A DNA stretch of 11,783 bases from an uncultured Eubacterium sp. (GCA_905233805.1 CAJOER010000018.1:1-11783), one strand, 5' to 3'; counted from the first letter of the stretch, positions 1 to 7,414 are shown. The notes: generated by a model from the sequence alone, not told the origin. A program made the numbers and translations.

Positions 1-16
1 GTCTTGCCTCGCCGAG

Positions 17-59
17 CGCAATGCACTTTTGATGCGTTAGTGTCAAAAGTGCCATTGCG
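17..59. repeat. Long imperfect inverted repeat, possible oriT or regulatory hairpin
   Basis: The arms at 17-32 and 43-59 (core CACTTTTGA and TCAAAAGTG, extended by GCAATG and CATTGC) pair over about 16 bp with one bulged C at 52 and a 10-base loop. No T-run follows, so it is not a simple terminator. Inverted repeats next to mobilization genes are typical of transfer origins, and the setting inside a mobile element fits, but no relaxase gene is visible to confirm it. Confidence 0.5.
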
Positions 60-79
60 TTACTCTTGGCAAGAGTAAC
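59..79. repeat. Near-perfect palindrome upstream of the TnpW-like gene
   Basis: GTTACTCTTG and CAAGAGTAAC are perfect 10-bp reverse complements flanking a single central G at 69. The absence of a real loop suggests a double-stranded protein-binding site (repressor or relaxosome protein) more than an RNA hairpin. It abuts the preceding inverted repeat and ends 24 bp before the ribosome site of the small gene at 119. A role as operator or as part of a transfer origin is inference. Confidence 0.5.
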
Positions 80-118
80 AGAACCGAGAAAACAAAAATA
101 CTATTGGAGGAATCGTTT

Positions 119-385
119 ATGGGAACACACAAAGTAAAGATACATCTTTCGAATGAGCAGTATGAGCTGTACTGTAAAGTGCGCAAGGAATATATTGAAT
201 TGCTTGACGGAATGACAGAGGAGGAACGCAAGCGCTGGTTTACCAAGCTACTCTTCAGAAAGGCGATAAACTTTGAAAAAGAAATTGACGGTACCATTTA
301 TTGCGTTACCACACATTTTAACAGTCAAGCAAAAACTTCTGTCTTTGACCGAATAGAACGATTAATCGAACAGACGGAAAAATAA
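119..385 (+). CDS. TnpW-like small transposon-encoded protein
   Basis: An 88-residue protein. The start at 119 is chosen because TTGGAGG (104-110) sits 8 nt upstream; an in-frame TTG at 104 is part of that ribosome site. Residues 1-50 are charged and probably helical. The C-terminal part (about 54-86) has the pattern [basic/acidic]-IDGTIYxVxxHF followed by a short helix FDRIERLIEQ. This resembles the small TnpW-type proteins that accompany TnpX-type recombinases in clostridial elements and often end in a T-Y-x-V-x-x-x-F strand followed by an I-x-R-L-I helix. Their biochemical role is not established. The gene lies 98 bp before the recombinase, which has its own promoter in the gap. No helix-turn-helix or membrane segment is evident. 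The family call rests on pattern memory, not on an alignment. Confidence 0.6.
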   Translation: MGTHKVKIHLSNEQYELYCKVRKEYIELLDGMTEEERKRWFTKLLFRKAINFEKEIDGTIYCVTTHFNSQAKTSVFDRIERLIEQTEK

Positions 386-408
386 ATTAAATATCACGCT
401 TTAAAGTG

Positions 409-437
409 TTGAATTTGCAGCTTGGATATGTTATGAT
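409..437 (+). promoter_or_regulatory. Sigma-A promoter for the recombinase gene
   Basis: TTGAAT (409-414) and TATGAT (432-437) are separated by exactly 17 bp, with a TG at 429-430 giving an extended -10. Transcription would start near 444, about 40 nt before the ATG at 484. This rules out the in-frame codon at 406 as a start for this transcript. Confidence 0.6.
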
Positions 438-472
438 AATTGTAACCTACAATCAAACATATTCGGCTGTAG

Positions 473-479
473 AAAGGAG
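473..479 (+). promoter_or_regulatory. Ribosome binding site deciding the recombinase start
   Basis: AAAGGAG lies 4 nt before the ATG at 484. It supports initiation there, in place of the in-frame codon at 406, which would add 26 residues with no family resemblance. Confidence 0.75.
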
Positions 480-483
480 TACT

Positions 484-2154
484 ATGACAAAACAAACAGA
501 CCGAATAACAGCCCTGTACTGCCGTCTTTCAAGAGATGATGAATTAGATGGTGTGTCTGGGTCAATCAAAAATCAACAGGATATATTAGAGAAATACGCT
601 AAAGAAAATGGCTTCACTAATTGCAGAGTGTTCATTGATGACGGCTACACTGGCACCAACTTCAACCGCCCAGCCTTTATGGAAATCATGGAACTTGCAG
701 AGCAAGGAAAGGTTGAAACCTTAATCGTAAAAGACCATTCCCGTTTAGGCAGAAACCGTTTGCTTGTCGGACAGATGCTTGAAGAAACATTTGACGAGCT
801 TGGAGTTCGGTATATTGCTATTATGGATAACATTGATACGGCAAAGGGGCTCGATGATACCGTTGCCTTCAAGGATTTATTCAATGAATGGCACGCAAAG
901 AACACCAGCGAAAAGGTACGCAATGTTTTCAGGAACAAAGGTAATTCAGGAAAGCCCTTAACCACTAATCCGCCATTCGGTTATATGAAAAATCCAGATA
1001 ATCCTAACGAGTGGATAGTGGACGAGCCTGCGGCAGAGGTAGTAAAGCGAATATTCAAAATGTGTATTCAGGGACTTGGTCCTTCGCAGATTGCTAAAAG
1101 GTTAAGAGCCGATAAGGTTATGACACCTACAGAATATTGGAGCAGCATTGGCAGGAACTGCGGCAAGTTACCGGAGAAACCTTTTAACTGGTCGCCTGAC
1201 GCTGTATCCTATCTGTTATCCAAACAGGAATACATTGGCGATACTGTGAACTTCAAAACAAAACGTAAATCCTTTAAGAACAAAAAGAGCGTTGAAAATC
1301 CAAAGAGTGAATGGAAAATCTTTAAGAACACTCACCCTGCGATTATCAGCGAAGAAGATTTCTTCCTTGTTCAAGAATTACGCAAGAACAGAAGAAGGCA
1401 AAACCGAACAGGAATTGTCAGTATGTTTTCGGGTAAAATGTTTTGTGCTGACTGCGGTGCTAAAATGTACTACAGCTCATACAACAACTATAAAAAAGAA
1501 AACGCTAATTTTTTCTGTTCCGGTTATGCTAAAGATTCCGAAGCCTGCACAATGCACTATATTCGTGAAAAGGTTATATACAGCCTTGTTCTTGAAGATA
1601 TGCGGCGAGTATTTGACCTCGTAACCTATCGTGAAAAGGAATTCGCTAAAATGAAAATCAATGACAGCGAAGAAAACAGGAAAAAGGAGCTTGCTGCTAA
1701 ACGCAGGCAACTTGACAAATCCAAAAAGCGTATTTCTGAAATTGATAATCTTATCCTGAAACTTTATGAGGATAATGCAAGCGGTAAGATAACCGATGAA
1801 CGATATGCTGCTATGGCAAACTCGTTTGAAACTGAGCAATCTGAGTTGAAAGAACAATTGCCTATTCTTGAGAAAGAAGTTACTACCGAAAAGGATAAAC
1901 TGCAAAGCGTTCAAAAATTCATTGAGCGTGTTAAACGCATAACACGCCCAAGAAAGTTAACGCCGGAACTTGTAAATGAATTCATTGACAAGATAACTGT
2001 ATCGCAGGCATACTATGTTGACGGCAAGCGTTATCAAAACATTGAAATTTATTACAACGATGTCGGCGTAATTAAAACAACCGTAGATGACCTTGAGCGT
2101 AATTATCAAAAAGGCAACCTGCTCGGCTCAGAGCTTATCCAAGAAACCGCATAA
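484..2154 (+). CDS. Large serine recombinase (TnpX-type site-specific integrase/excisionase)
   Basis: A 556-residue member of the large serine recombinase family, which cuts both DNA strands through a phosphoserine link and performs excision and insertion of mobile elements. Residues 9-150 are the resolvase catalytic domain, with YCRLSRDDE placing the nucleophile at Ser16 and the conserved arginines in DHSRLGRNRL. A recombinase domain follows (about 185-300). Next is a zinc ribbon with Cys321, Cys324, Cys345 and Cys355, then a charged coiled-coil (about 395-480). The C-terminal part (FIDKITVSQAYYVDGKR region) resembles the DUF4368 segment common in TnpX-like proteins. Length is normal for the family and the frame is intact, so it looks functional. 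The start at 484 is set by AAAGGAG and the upstream promoter. A strong terminator follows at 2203. Family identity is sure; which element type it belongs to is not. Confidence 0.93.
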   Translation: MTKQTDRITALYCRLSRDDELDGVSGSIKNQQDILEKYAKENGFTNCRVFIDDGYTGTNFNRPAFMEIMELAEQGKVETLIVKDHSRLGRNRLLVGQMLEETFDELGVRYIAIMDNIDTAKGLDDTVAFKDLFNEWHAKNTSEKVRNVFRNKGNSGKPLTTNPPFGYMKNPDNPNEWIVDEPAAEVVKRIFKMCIQGLGPSQIAKRLRADKVMTPTEYWSSIGRNCGKLPEKPFNWSPDAVSYLLSKQEYIGDTVNFKTKRKSFKNKKSVENPKSEWKIFKNTHPAIISEEDFFLVQELRKNRRRQNRTGIVSMFSGKMFCADCGAKMYYSSYNNYKKENANFFCSGYAKDSEACTMHYIREKVIYSLVLEDMRRVFDLVTYREKEFAKMKINDSEENRKKELAAKRRQLDKSKKRISEIDNLILKLYEDNASGKITDERYAAMANSFETEQSELKEQLPILEKEVTTEKDKLQSVQKFIERVKRITRPRKLTPELVNEFIDKITVSQAYYVDGKRYQNIEIYYNDVGVIKTTVDDLERNYQKGNLLGSELIQETA

Positions 2155-2165
2155 AAAGAAAAACA

Positions 2166-2183
2166 GCATAACCGTAGTTATGC
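2166..2183. repeat. Short perfect hairpin downstream of the recombinase
   Basis: GCATAAC and GTTATGC pair perfectly over 7 bp around a CGTA loop, 11 bp after the recombinase stop. It could be an element-end binding site or a small transcript-end hairpin; no T-run follows directly. Confidence 0.4.
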
Positions 2184-2202
2184 CATTAATCTTAATTCAA
2201 GG

Positions 2203-2254
2203 ACGCCCTTGGGGTACTCCCTATTTATGTAGGAGACCCCAAAGGGCGTTTTTT
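2203..2254 (+). terminator. Rho-independent terminator after the recombinase
   Basis: Arms 2203-2220 and 2232-2249 form about 17 bp of G+C-rich stem (ACGCCCTT and AAGGGCGT at the base) with two single-base bulges and an 11-base loop, followed by a run of T (2249-2254). The orientation fits stopping plus-strand transcription before it enters the tRNA gene antisense. The minus-strand side lacks a good T-run, so it would be a poor terminator for the tRNA, although the hairpin lies directly behind the tRNA 3' end. Confidence 0.8.
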
Positions 2255-2257
2255 ATT

Positions 2258-2350
2258 TGGCGGAGAGCAAGGGATTCGAACCCTCGGTAAGGCTGTAACC
2301 CTACACACGATTTCCAATCGTGCTCCTTCGGCCAGCTCGGACAACTCTCC
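2258..2350 (-). tRNA. tRNA-Ser(GGA)
   Basis: The minus strand folds as a complete 93-nt class II tRNA. The acceptor stem is GGAGAGU with GCUCUCC, the discriminator is G and CCA is encoded at 2260-2258. The anticodon stem is CACGA/UCGUG with the seven-base loop UUGGAAA, giving anticodon GGA (reads UCC and UCU serine codons). A long variable arm, as expected for serine, is followed by a T-arm with GGUUCGAAUCC. The gene starts 14 bp after the stop codon of the PAP2 gene and has its own promoter. Its 3' end faces the mobile element. Confidence 0.96.
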
Positions 2351-2363
2351 AAAACACTATGCT

Positions 2364-2392
2364 ATTATACATTATCGTCTTTTAAATTGCAA
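2364..2392 (-). promoter_or_regulatory. tRNA-Ser promoter embedded in the PAP2 gene 3' end
   Basis: On the minus strand TTGCAA (2392-2387) and TATAAT (2369-2364) are 17 bp apart. The -10 overlaps the TAA stop codon (2367-2365) of the phosphatase gene. Transcription would start about 7 nt before the mature tRNA 5' end, leaving a very short leader. Confidence 0.75.
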
Positions 2393-3219
2393 GTGTTAAA
2401 AAACTTTTTATCAAGGATATAAATTCCTACAATGGTAACGGTAAATCCGATTGTTCCGCCCATGGTTACGTCGCTTAAATAATGAGCGCCGACTACGAGC
2501 CTTGTAAATGCTACCATGCCCGTATAAACAAGAGGAATAAAGAAGCAGAGTTTCTTTCTTTTATCCCACTTTTTTGAAACGAAGGGGAAGAGCATCATAA
2601 GATAGCTCATTGAAGCGCCTCCCGTGTGGCCCGACGGGAAGGAACGGCTGCCCGTTATTCCGTTAATCTTATACCAGGGCGTAAAGGCTTCGTACGAGCC
2701 GAGCTGTAAAAGTTCCCTGAAACGGACTCTGCCCCAGAGGGACTTCATAACTTCAACGAATCCGAGGTGAACGAACATAATTATTATTCCCGCGAAGGAA
2801 AGAATAATAAACGCTTTTTTCAAATCCTCTTCAACTGCTATGAACTGACCTATGTAAAGTACGATTAAGCCGATGAAAAGTCCCATTCCCCAGCCGAACC
2901 ACCAGTTCGGATTATCGGGAAAGAAGTAGTAGGAAATATGGTATCCCGCATATGCGGAACCGCCGAGGCTGACTATAAATCCTAAAATTTTCAGCGGAGT
3001 TTTGTCGCAGAGATAGAATATCAGCGTTCCCGCAATCGGGCAGACAAGCCTTGCCGGCATTTCGCCCATACCCTCTATAAAAAGGCAAAACGGATTTTTG
3101 GGGTCGTTGAGAAAAATGTCGAGCTTTAAGTCTACAAAGAGCGCGGTTATCATACACGCCGCGAAAATAATGTAGTAAATAATTATGTTTGATGAGTATT
3201 TTTTAATCAACGGCATCAT
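2365..3219 (-). CDS. PAP2-family membrane phosphatase (phosphatidic acid or polyprenyl-diphosphate type)
   Basis: A 284-residue integral membrane protein with about six hydrophobic segments (roughly 11-30, 55-72, 78-98, 108-126, 136-155 and 226-268 in parts). The PAP2 phosphatase signature is present in order: K159-x6-R166 in KSLWGRVRFRE; SRSFPSGH at 191-198 with the acid/base His198; and R240-x5-H246-x3-D250 in RLVVGAHYLSD. The residue after R166 is Phe where the textbook motif has Pro. Such enzymes remove phosphate from phosphatidic acid, phosphatidylglycerophosphate or undecaprenyl diphosphate at the outer membrane face; the substrate cannot be told from sequence. AAAGGA lies directly before the first ATG, so the second ATG (3216) is the better spaced start; the two differ by one residue. 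It is divergent from the phosphotransferase operon and has its own promoter. A link to polymer carrier recycling is only positional. Confidence 0.9.
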   Translation of the reverse strand: MMPLIKKYSSNIIIYYIIFAACMITALFVDLKLDIFLNDPKNPFCLFIEGMGEMPARLVCPIAGTLIFYLCDKTPLKILGFIVSLGGSAYAGYHISYYFFPDNPNWWFGWGMGLFIGLIVLYIGQFIAVEEDLKKAFIILSFAGIIIMFVHLGFVEVMKSLWGRVRFRELLQLGSYEAFTPWYKINGITGSRSFPSGHTGGASMSYLMMLFPFVSKKWDKRKKLCFFIPLVYTGMVAFTRLVVGAHYLSDVTMGGTIGFTVTIVGIYILDKKFFNTCNLKDDNV

Positions 3220-3240
3220 TCCTTTATGTTTTATAACTCA

Positions 3241-3269
3241 ATTATACAATATCGGTCAATAAATATCAA
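3241..3269 (-). promoter_or_regulatory. Promoter of the PAP2 gene
   Basis: On the minus strand TTGATA (3269-3264) and TATAAT (3246-3241) are separated by 17 bp, about 22 bp before the start codon. It is back to back with the plus-strand promoter at 3275-3303. Confidence 0.75.
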
Positions 3270-3274
3270 TAATC

Positions 3275-3303
3275 TTGATTTATATATTATATTATGATAT
3301 AAT
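3275..3303 (+). promoter_or_regulatory. Promoter of the two-gene phosphotransferase operon
   Basis: TTGATT (3275-3280) and TATAAT (3298-3303) are separated by 17 bp. Transcription would begin near 3310, giving a leader of about 30 nt to the ATG at 3339. The -35 lies 5 bp from that of the divergent PAP2 promoter, so polymerase binding at the two may compete. Confidence 0.75.
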
Positions 3304-3338
3304 ATTTCAGATATATTTTTGGTTTCGGAGCGTTTTTT

Positions 3339-4904
3339 ATGTCGGTATGCAGTATCAAACTTGACAGAGTTGCAACAAAAGGCGGCAAGCTGTTTTTAAG
3401 CGGCTCGTTAATGTGCGACTCACTTGGTGAACATATACCGAGATTGAAAGCGGTCTTTTCCTGTGAAGGGAGAACGAGGCGAATCCCGATTCCCGTGCTT
3501 GAAGAGGGCGAGGGATATATTGAGTTCAGCCACGTATATCTTCTTGATAAGCTGTTTTTTAACTATAAAAACAAAAGCGACGTCAAGGTAAGTTTCGAAC
3601 TTTGGCTCGGGGACGAAAACGTAGAGGTTGAAAGCGTAACGGCTGAAACCGCGCTCCCGAAGGGTATTACCGCCGACGGCTGCTCGCTTATCGTGTCGGA
3701 AAAAATCGCAAAGAAAAAAACGTATATAAATATATTTGAACTCGATTTGCGTTCCGCGGTAAAAAGAGTGGTTTATACGCCTATGGTATGGGCGCTCGGA
3801 GTGTATTTCGGTATTTATAAAAAGCTTCACCCCGTTAAGAAAAACCGCGTAACCTTTATGAGCGGACGGCGTACCGAACTCGGCGGAAATATGGAGTTCG
3901 TCTGGAACGAGCTTAAAGACGAAAAAGACATTGAACTCAAAACAATGTTCTTCGCTCAGACGAGTATGATGAAAATGGTAAAGGTTTTGAGAAAATTCCT
4001 TTATCTTTATGCAACGTCAAGAGTAATTGTTGTTGACGATTTCTTCCGTCTGCTTAACACGTTCAAGCGTCAGGAAGACACCCGTATTTTCCAGCTTTGG
4101 CATGCCTGCGGCGCGTTTAAAACCTTCGGTTATACAAGACTCGGAAAACCGGGCGGACCTCATCAGTTTGATAAAAACCACCGTATGTATGACTATGCAA
4201 TAGTCAGCTCGCAGGAGATAGCAAGGCACTATGCCGAGGGCTTCGGCATAAGCGACACCGCCGTTATTCCTACGGGTATCCCGAGGACGGATATATTTTT
4301 CGACAGCGATTATCAGAAGCGTATTAGGTCGGAACTCTGTGAAAAGTATCCGGTAATAAAGGATAAAAAGGTTCTGCTTTTTGCTCCGACCTTCCGCGGC
4401 AACGGTCAGGTTACGGCGTATTACGATATAGAAAAGCTGAATATTAACGAGCTGAAAGAAACGCTCGGCGACGAGTGGGTAATAATTGTAAAGCTTCACC
4501 CGTTCTGCCGTGAAAGGTTTATTGTTGCGGAGGAGTATGAGGATACAATAATTGACCTGTCCGACGTTGACGAGCTTAACGATTTGCTCTTTGTTACGGA
4601 TTTACTCGTTACGGATTATTCAAGCTGTGTATTTGAGGCGTCTCTTCTGAATATACCTATGGTCTTTTATGTGTTTGATTTGGAAGAATACGTCAGGGAC
4701 AGGGACTTTTATTACGAATTTGAAAGTTTTGCTCCCGGAAAGATAGTTGAAACTCAAAATCAGCTTCTGGAATGTATTAAGACGGGCGATTTTGAACAAT
4801 ATAAAATTACAGACTTTAAAAACAAGTTTTTTGACAATACGGACGGAAAATCGTCAGAGCGTGTTGCTCAGAAAATTATAGATGTTGTAAGAGGTGAAGT
4901 ATGA
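3339..4904 (+). CDS. TagF-like CDP-glycerol/CDP-ribitol phosphotransferase
   Basis: A 521-residue member of the CDP-glycerol glycerophosphotransferase family (TagF/TarF/TarL type), which transfers glycerol- or ribitol-phosphate from CDP donors onto a lipid-linked acceptor at the cytoplasmic membrane face. Residues 1-110 are a beta-rich accessory domain. Residues about 165-515 are the GT-B-like catalytic part, with LWHACGAFK (His255), PTGIPRTDIFF, APTFRG, KLHP (His387) and TDYSS (Asp426-Ser429). The two histidines correspond to those known to be essential in TagF. Length and motifs look complete. GGAG at 3327-3330 sits 8 nt before the ATG. The stop overlaps the next start by four bases (ATGA), so the two are probably co-translated. 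Donor specificity (glycerol or ribitol) cannot be read; nearby tarIJ makes ribitol plausible. No transmembrane segment is obvious, consistent with peripheral, basic-patch membrane binding in the family. Confidence 0.9.
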   Translation: MSVCSIKLDRVATKGGKLFLSGSLMCDSLGEHIPRLKAVFSCEGRTRRIPIPVLEEGEGYIEFSHVYLLDKLFFNYKNKSDVKVSFELWLGDENVEVESVTAETALPKGITADGCSLIVSEKIAKKKTYINIFELDLRSAVKRVVYTPMVWALGVYFGIYKKLHPVKKNRVTFMSGRRTELGGNMEFVWNELKDEKDIELKTMFFAQTSMMKMVKVLRKFLYLYATSRVIVVDDFFRLLNTFKRQEDTRIFQLWHACGAFKTFGYTRLGKPGGPHQFDKNHRMYDYAIVSSQEIARHYAEGFGISDTAVIPTGIPRTDIFFDSDYQKRIRSELCEKYPVIKDKKVLLFAPTFRGNGQVTAYYDIEKLNINELKETLGDEWVIIVKLHPFCRERFIVAEEYEDTIIDLSDVDELNDLLFVTDLLVTDYSSCVFEASLLNIPMVFYVFDLEEYVRDRDFYYEFESFAPGKIVETQNQLLECIKTGDFEQYKITDFKNKFFDNTDGKSSERVAQKIIDVVRGEV

Positions 4905-7357
4905 GCGATAAGCATTATCACAATTATTACAGGGAATACAGAGGCGAGGTTACGACCGAAGATGTTTCCGCCGCTTTTATGGTCAAAAAGGGAATTCTTG
5001 AAAGTTATCAGAAACTCACCAAGGCCATAAACAGACATATTAAGCGTGCGGGAAACAAGCGTTTTACAAAAAAACTTCTCGACAAACGCATACCCAAGGT
5101 GTATAAGGCCGCGGCCAAGGAACCTGTTGACGAGAAAAAGATTGTATTTGTTGAGATAAGACATCCCGGCATTACCAACAGCTTTGAGGTAATGTTTGAT
5201 GAGCTTATAAATAATTACGATTATAACCTTCACTCGCATTTTCTTCTTAACAGCAATACTATCCGTGCGGATTATGCAAAGAGAGTATTAAACGCCGTTG
5301 AGGATATCGCTACGGCAAAATACGTATTTTTAAACGAGGGTTCCAACGCTATTTCCGCAATTCCGATAAGAACCGAAACAAAGGTTATTCAGCTCTGGCA
5401 CGGCTGCGGAGCGTTCAAGCGCTTCGGCTTTTCAACCGCCGACCTTATTTTCGGCGCGTCCAGAAAAGAACAGCTTAAACACCCGTTTAATAAAAACTAT
5501 TCGCTCGTTACAGTCAGTTCACCCGAGGTTGTGTGGGCTTACAAAGAGGCTATGAACCTTCCCGAGGAAAGCGAAATAGTTCAACCCACCGGCTCGTCAA
5601 GAACGGATATATTCTTTAAAGAAGACTATAAACAAAAGGCGTATGACAATGTCTATACACTAATTCCTCAGGCAAAGGGCAAGAAGATTATTCTTTATGC
5701 TCCGACTTTCAGAGGAAGGGTTGCGAGAGCAAAGACGCCCAACCGCCTTAATATAGATATGTTTTATGAGGCTTTCAAAGACGATTACGTTCTTCTTTTC
5801 AAGCATCATCCGATTGTTAAAAAACGCCCGAAAATTGCGGAAAAATTCCAGGATTTTGCATTTGACGTAACGGATACGCTTTCTATCGAGGATTTAATCT
5901 TCACTTCGGATTTCTGTATATCGGACTATTCTTCGCTTGTTTTCGAGTACAGTATTTTTGAAAAACCGCTCATATTCTTTGCGTATGACCTTGACAGCTA
6001 TTTTGACTGGCGCGGATTCTATTATGACTATAATGAACTTGCCCCGGGTCCGATATGCAAGACGAATTTTGAGATGATAGACTATATCAAAAATATCGAT
6101 ACCCGCTTTGATAAGAAAGCCGTTCAGGACTTCAAGTATAAGTTTATGCGTTCCTGCGACGGTAACGCAACGCAGAGAATTCTTGACAGAATGTTTGACG
6201 ACCTTGAAGCGCACAGAATTCCGTGTGAAAATTTTGAGCACTATTCCGACGTTCCGAAAGTTCAGTCAAGCTCTATGCCTTATCACAGAATGCTTAAACT
6301 TATTAAGCAGGAAAAGGAATACGCTCAGGAAATCTATGCCCAGGCCGTTAATAAGCCGATTGATAAGGGAAGTATCGTCGCGTTTGACATTCAGTCGGGC
6401 GAGGTTGAATATGTAATTGAAAACGCTCATAATTCGCGTATTTCAATTGTTAAAATCGGCGATAATTTCGATGAAGTAATTAAGAGAATAGCAGCGGCTA
6501 ATTATATTCTTATCGACCAGGTTAACCCGCTGATTGACAGCCTTGATATAAGAGAAGAAACCAAGGTAGTTCTTATGCCGTCCGAAGCATTCCCGCTCAA
6601 CGCGTTCGGTAAAGTGACGAGGGAATACCGTTCGGGATTAAAGCGTGAACAGTATGAACTTGCGCCGCTTTATTCAAGCGTTGACGCTGTCGTCTGTCCT
6701 TCGGATACAACGGCTGAGCTTTATAAAAAGGCCGTCGGCGAAGACGTTGAAACGATTGTTATCGGTAACGTTAAAAGCGATATTTTATTTAAAAATGCGC
6801 TTAAAGGCGAATTGCTCACAAGACTTTATGAAGCTTGTCCCCAGATTGAGGGTAAGAAGATTATCGGCTATTTCAGCAAGGACCACGATAAAATGTTTAA
6901 AGACTCAATGATTTATGAGTATCTTTCAAGAGATTACGCGTTCCTTGAATATTACGACAGCATTGACCTTAAACTTTTTGATGAGGAAAGACTTGCCGAT
7001 AACTATGCTAAAGACTGTATAATAGACGTAAGCCTTCTTTTCAATAAATATGAGCTTATGGCTATTTCGGATGTTATTGTAGGCGGCTTTGAGTCGTGCG
7101 TTTATTCGGCTATGCTTACGGAAAAACCGGTCATCATTTATTGCAGCGACCCGGTTCCGACAATTCTTAAGACCGAAACCTTTATTGATATAAGGGAAAA
7201 CAGCCCGACTCCGATTTGCAGCGATATCGACGACGTTATCACAATTATCAGAAATATTGATAAATACAATTACACAAAGTATGACGAGCTTAAAGAAAAA
7301 TACCTTGAAAAATGCGACGGTAAGAGCTTTAAGAGACTTGTTAATACACTTAGGTAA
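4901..7357 (+). CDS. Tandem TagF-like phosphotransferase with an apparently inactive second module
   Basis: An 818-residue protein built of two related modules. Residues 79-445 form a complete TagF-like catalytic unit: LWHGCGAFK (His167), PTGSSRTDIFF, APTFRG, FKHHP (His302/His303) and SDYSS (Asp342-Ser345). Residues about 446-489 are a linker. Residues 490-818 repeat the same fold in order but with the motifs lost: LWH becomes MPS (559-561), SRTDIFF becomes VKSDILF, APTFRG becomes YFSKDH, KHHP becomes YYDS, and DYSS becomes GFES (729-732). Structural landmarks remain, including the ETKV strand before the His position, EKPxI after the DYSS position, and CDG near each module end (419-421, 805-807). 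The frame is open throughout, so this is not recent decay. The N-terminal 78 residues are basic and lack the beta domain of the upstream paralogue. Start overlaps the previous stop (ATGA). The first module is probably a polymerase; the second may bind acceptor or partner. Confidence 0.9.
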   Translation: MSDKHYHNYYREYRGEVTTEDVSAAFMVKKGILESYQKLTKAINRHIKRAGNKRFTKKLLDKRIPKVYKAAAKEPVDEKKIVFVEIRHPGITNSFEVMFDELINNYDYNLHSHFLLNSNTIRADYAKRVLNAVEDIATAKYVFLNEGSNAISAIPIRTETKVIQLWHGCGAFKRFGFSTADLIFGASRKEQLKHPFNKNYSLVTVSSPEVVWAYKEAMNLPEESEIVQPTGSSRTDIFFKEDYKQKAYDNVYTLIPQAKGKKIILYAPTFRGRVARAKTPNRLNIDMFYEAFKDDYVLLFKHHPIVKKRPKIAEKFQDFAFDVTDTLSIEDLIFTSDFCISDYSSLVFEYSIFEKPLIFFAYDLDSYFDWRGFYYDYNELAPGPICKTNFEMIDYIKNIDTRFDKKAVQDFKYKFMRSCDGNATQRILDRMFDDLEAHRIPCENFEHYSDVPKVQSSSMPYHRMLKLIKQEKEYAQEIYAQAVNKPIDKGSIVAFDIQSGEVEYVIENAHNSRISIVKIGDNFDEVIKRIAAANYILIDQVNPLIDSLDIREETKVVLMPSEAFPLNAFGKVTREYRSGLKREQYELAPLYSSVDAVVCPSDTTAELYKKAVGEDVETIVIGNVKSDILFKNALKGELLTRLYEACPQIEGKKIIGYFSKDHDKMFKDSMIYEYLSRDYAFLEYYDSIDLKLFDEERLADNYAKDCIIDVSLLFNKYELMAISDVIVGGFESCVYSAMLTEKPVIIYCSDPVPTILKTETFIDIRENSPTPICSDIDDVITIIRNIDKYNYTKYDELKEKYLEKCDGKSFKRLVNTLR

Positions 7358-7368
7358 ACATAAATACA

Positions 7369-7404
7369 AAACAGCTGAAAAGCTTTTATGCTTTTCAGCT
7401 GTTT
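7369..7404. terminator. Bidirectional terminator between convergent operons
   Basis: A perfect 15-bp stem (arms 7369-7383 and 7390-7404, core CAGCTGAAAAGC) with a six-base loop TTTTAT. It lies 11 bp after the plus-strand stop and 10 bp after the minus-strand stop. It is A-flanked on one side and T-flanked on the other in both readings, as expected for a shared terminator. Confidence 0.88.
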
Positions 7405-7414
7405 AAAATTTTGC

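Larger units (their letters stand above)
1..2254 (+). mobile_element. Right-hand part of an integrated mobile element (TnpX-type), left end outside window
   Basis: Palindromic repeats, a TnpW-like small protein, a large serine recombinase and a terminator lie in a row and all point toward the tRNA-Ser gene. This arrangement is typical of the recombinase end of Tn4451-like or other mobilizable elements of Clostridia. The left end and any relaxase or cargo genes are outside the window. The right boundary cannot be fixed: it should lie between the recombinase stop (2154) and the tRNA 3' end (2258). No duplicated tRNA 3' end is visible inside the window. The end coordinate given is that of the terminator T-run and is a working value only. 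Confidence 0.6.

Noticed and set aside
1..80. CRISPR-like repeats
   Set aside because: There are only two unlike palindromes with no regular spacing or repeated unit.
406..483. N-terminal extension of the recombinase from an in-frame codon at 406
   Set aside because: The promoter -10 (432-437) lies inside it, AAAGGAG sits before the ATG at 484, and the extension has no family resemblance.
1477..1914. Long minus-strand open frame inside the recombinase, and similar antisense frames within the phosphotransferase genes (for example 3420-3830, 4017-4499 and 6926-7369)
   Set aside because: They have no ribosome sites or recognisable domains and lie wholly antisense to strongly supported genes.
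2203..2249. Hairpin as an attachment site or a riboswitch
   Set aside because: The G+C-rich stem with a following T-run is fully explained as a terminator, and no duplicate is visible in the window.
3220..3338. TTGACC plus TATAAT on the minus strand as the PAP2 promoter
   Set aside because: The gap between these is only 7 bp; TTGATA with a 17-bp spacer to the same -10 fits much better.
6368..7357. Second half of the 818-residue protein as a decayed pseudogene or frameshift product
   Set aside because: The frame is open for over 300 codons, the codon use matches the first half, and the end is followed directly by a clean terminator.
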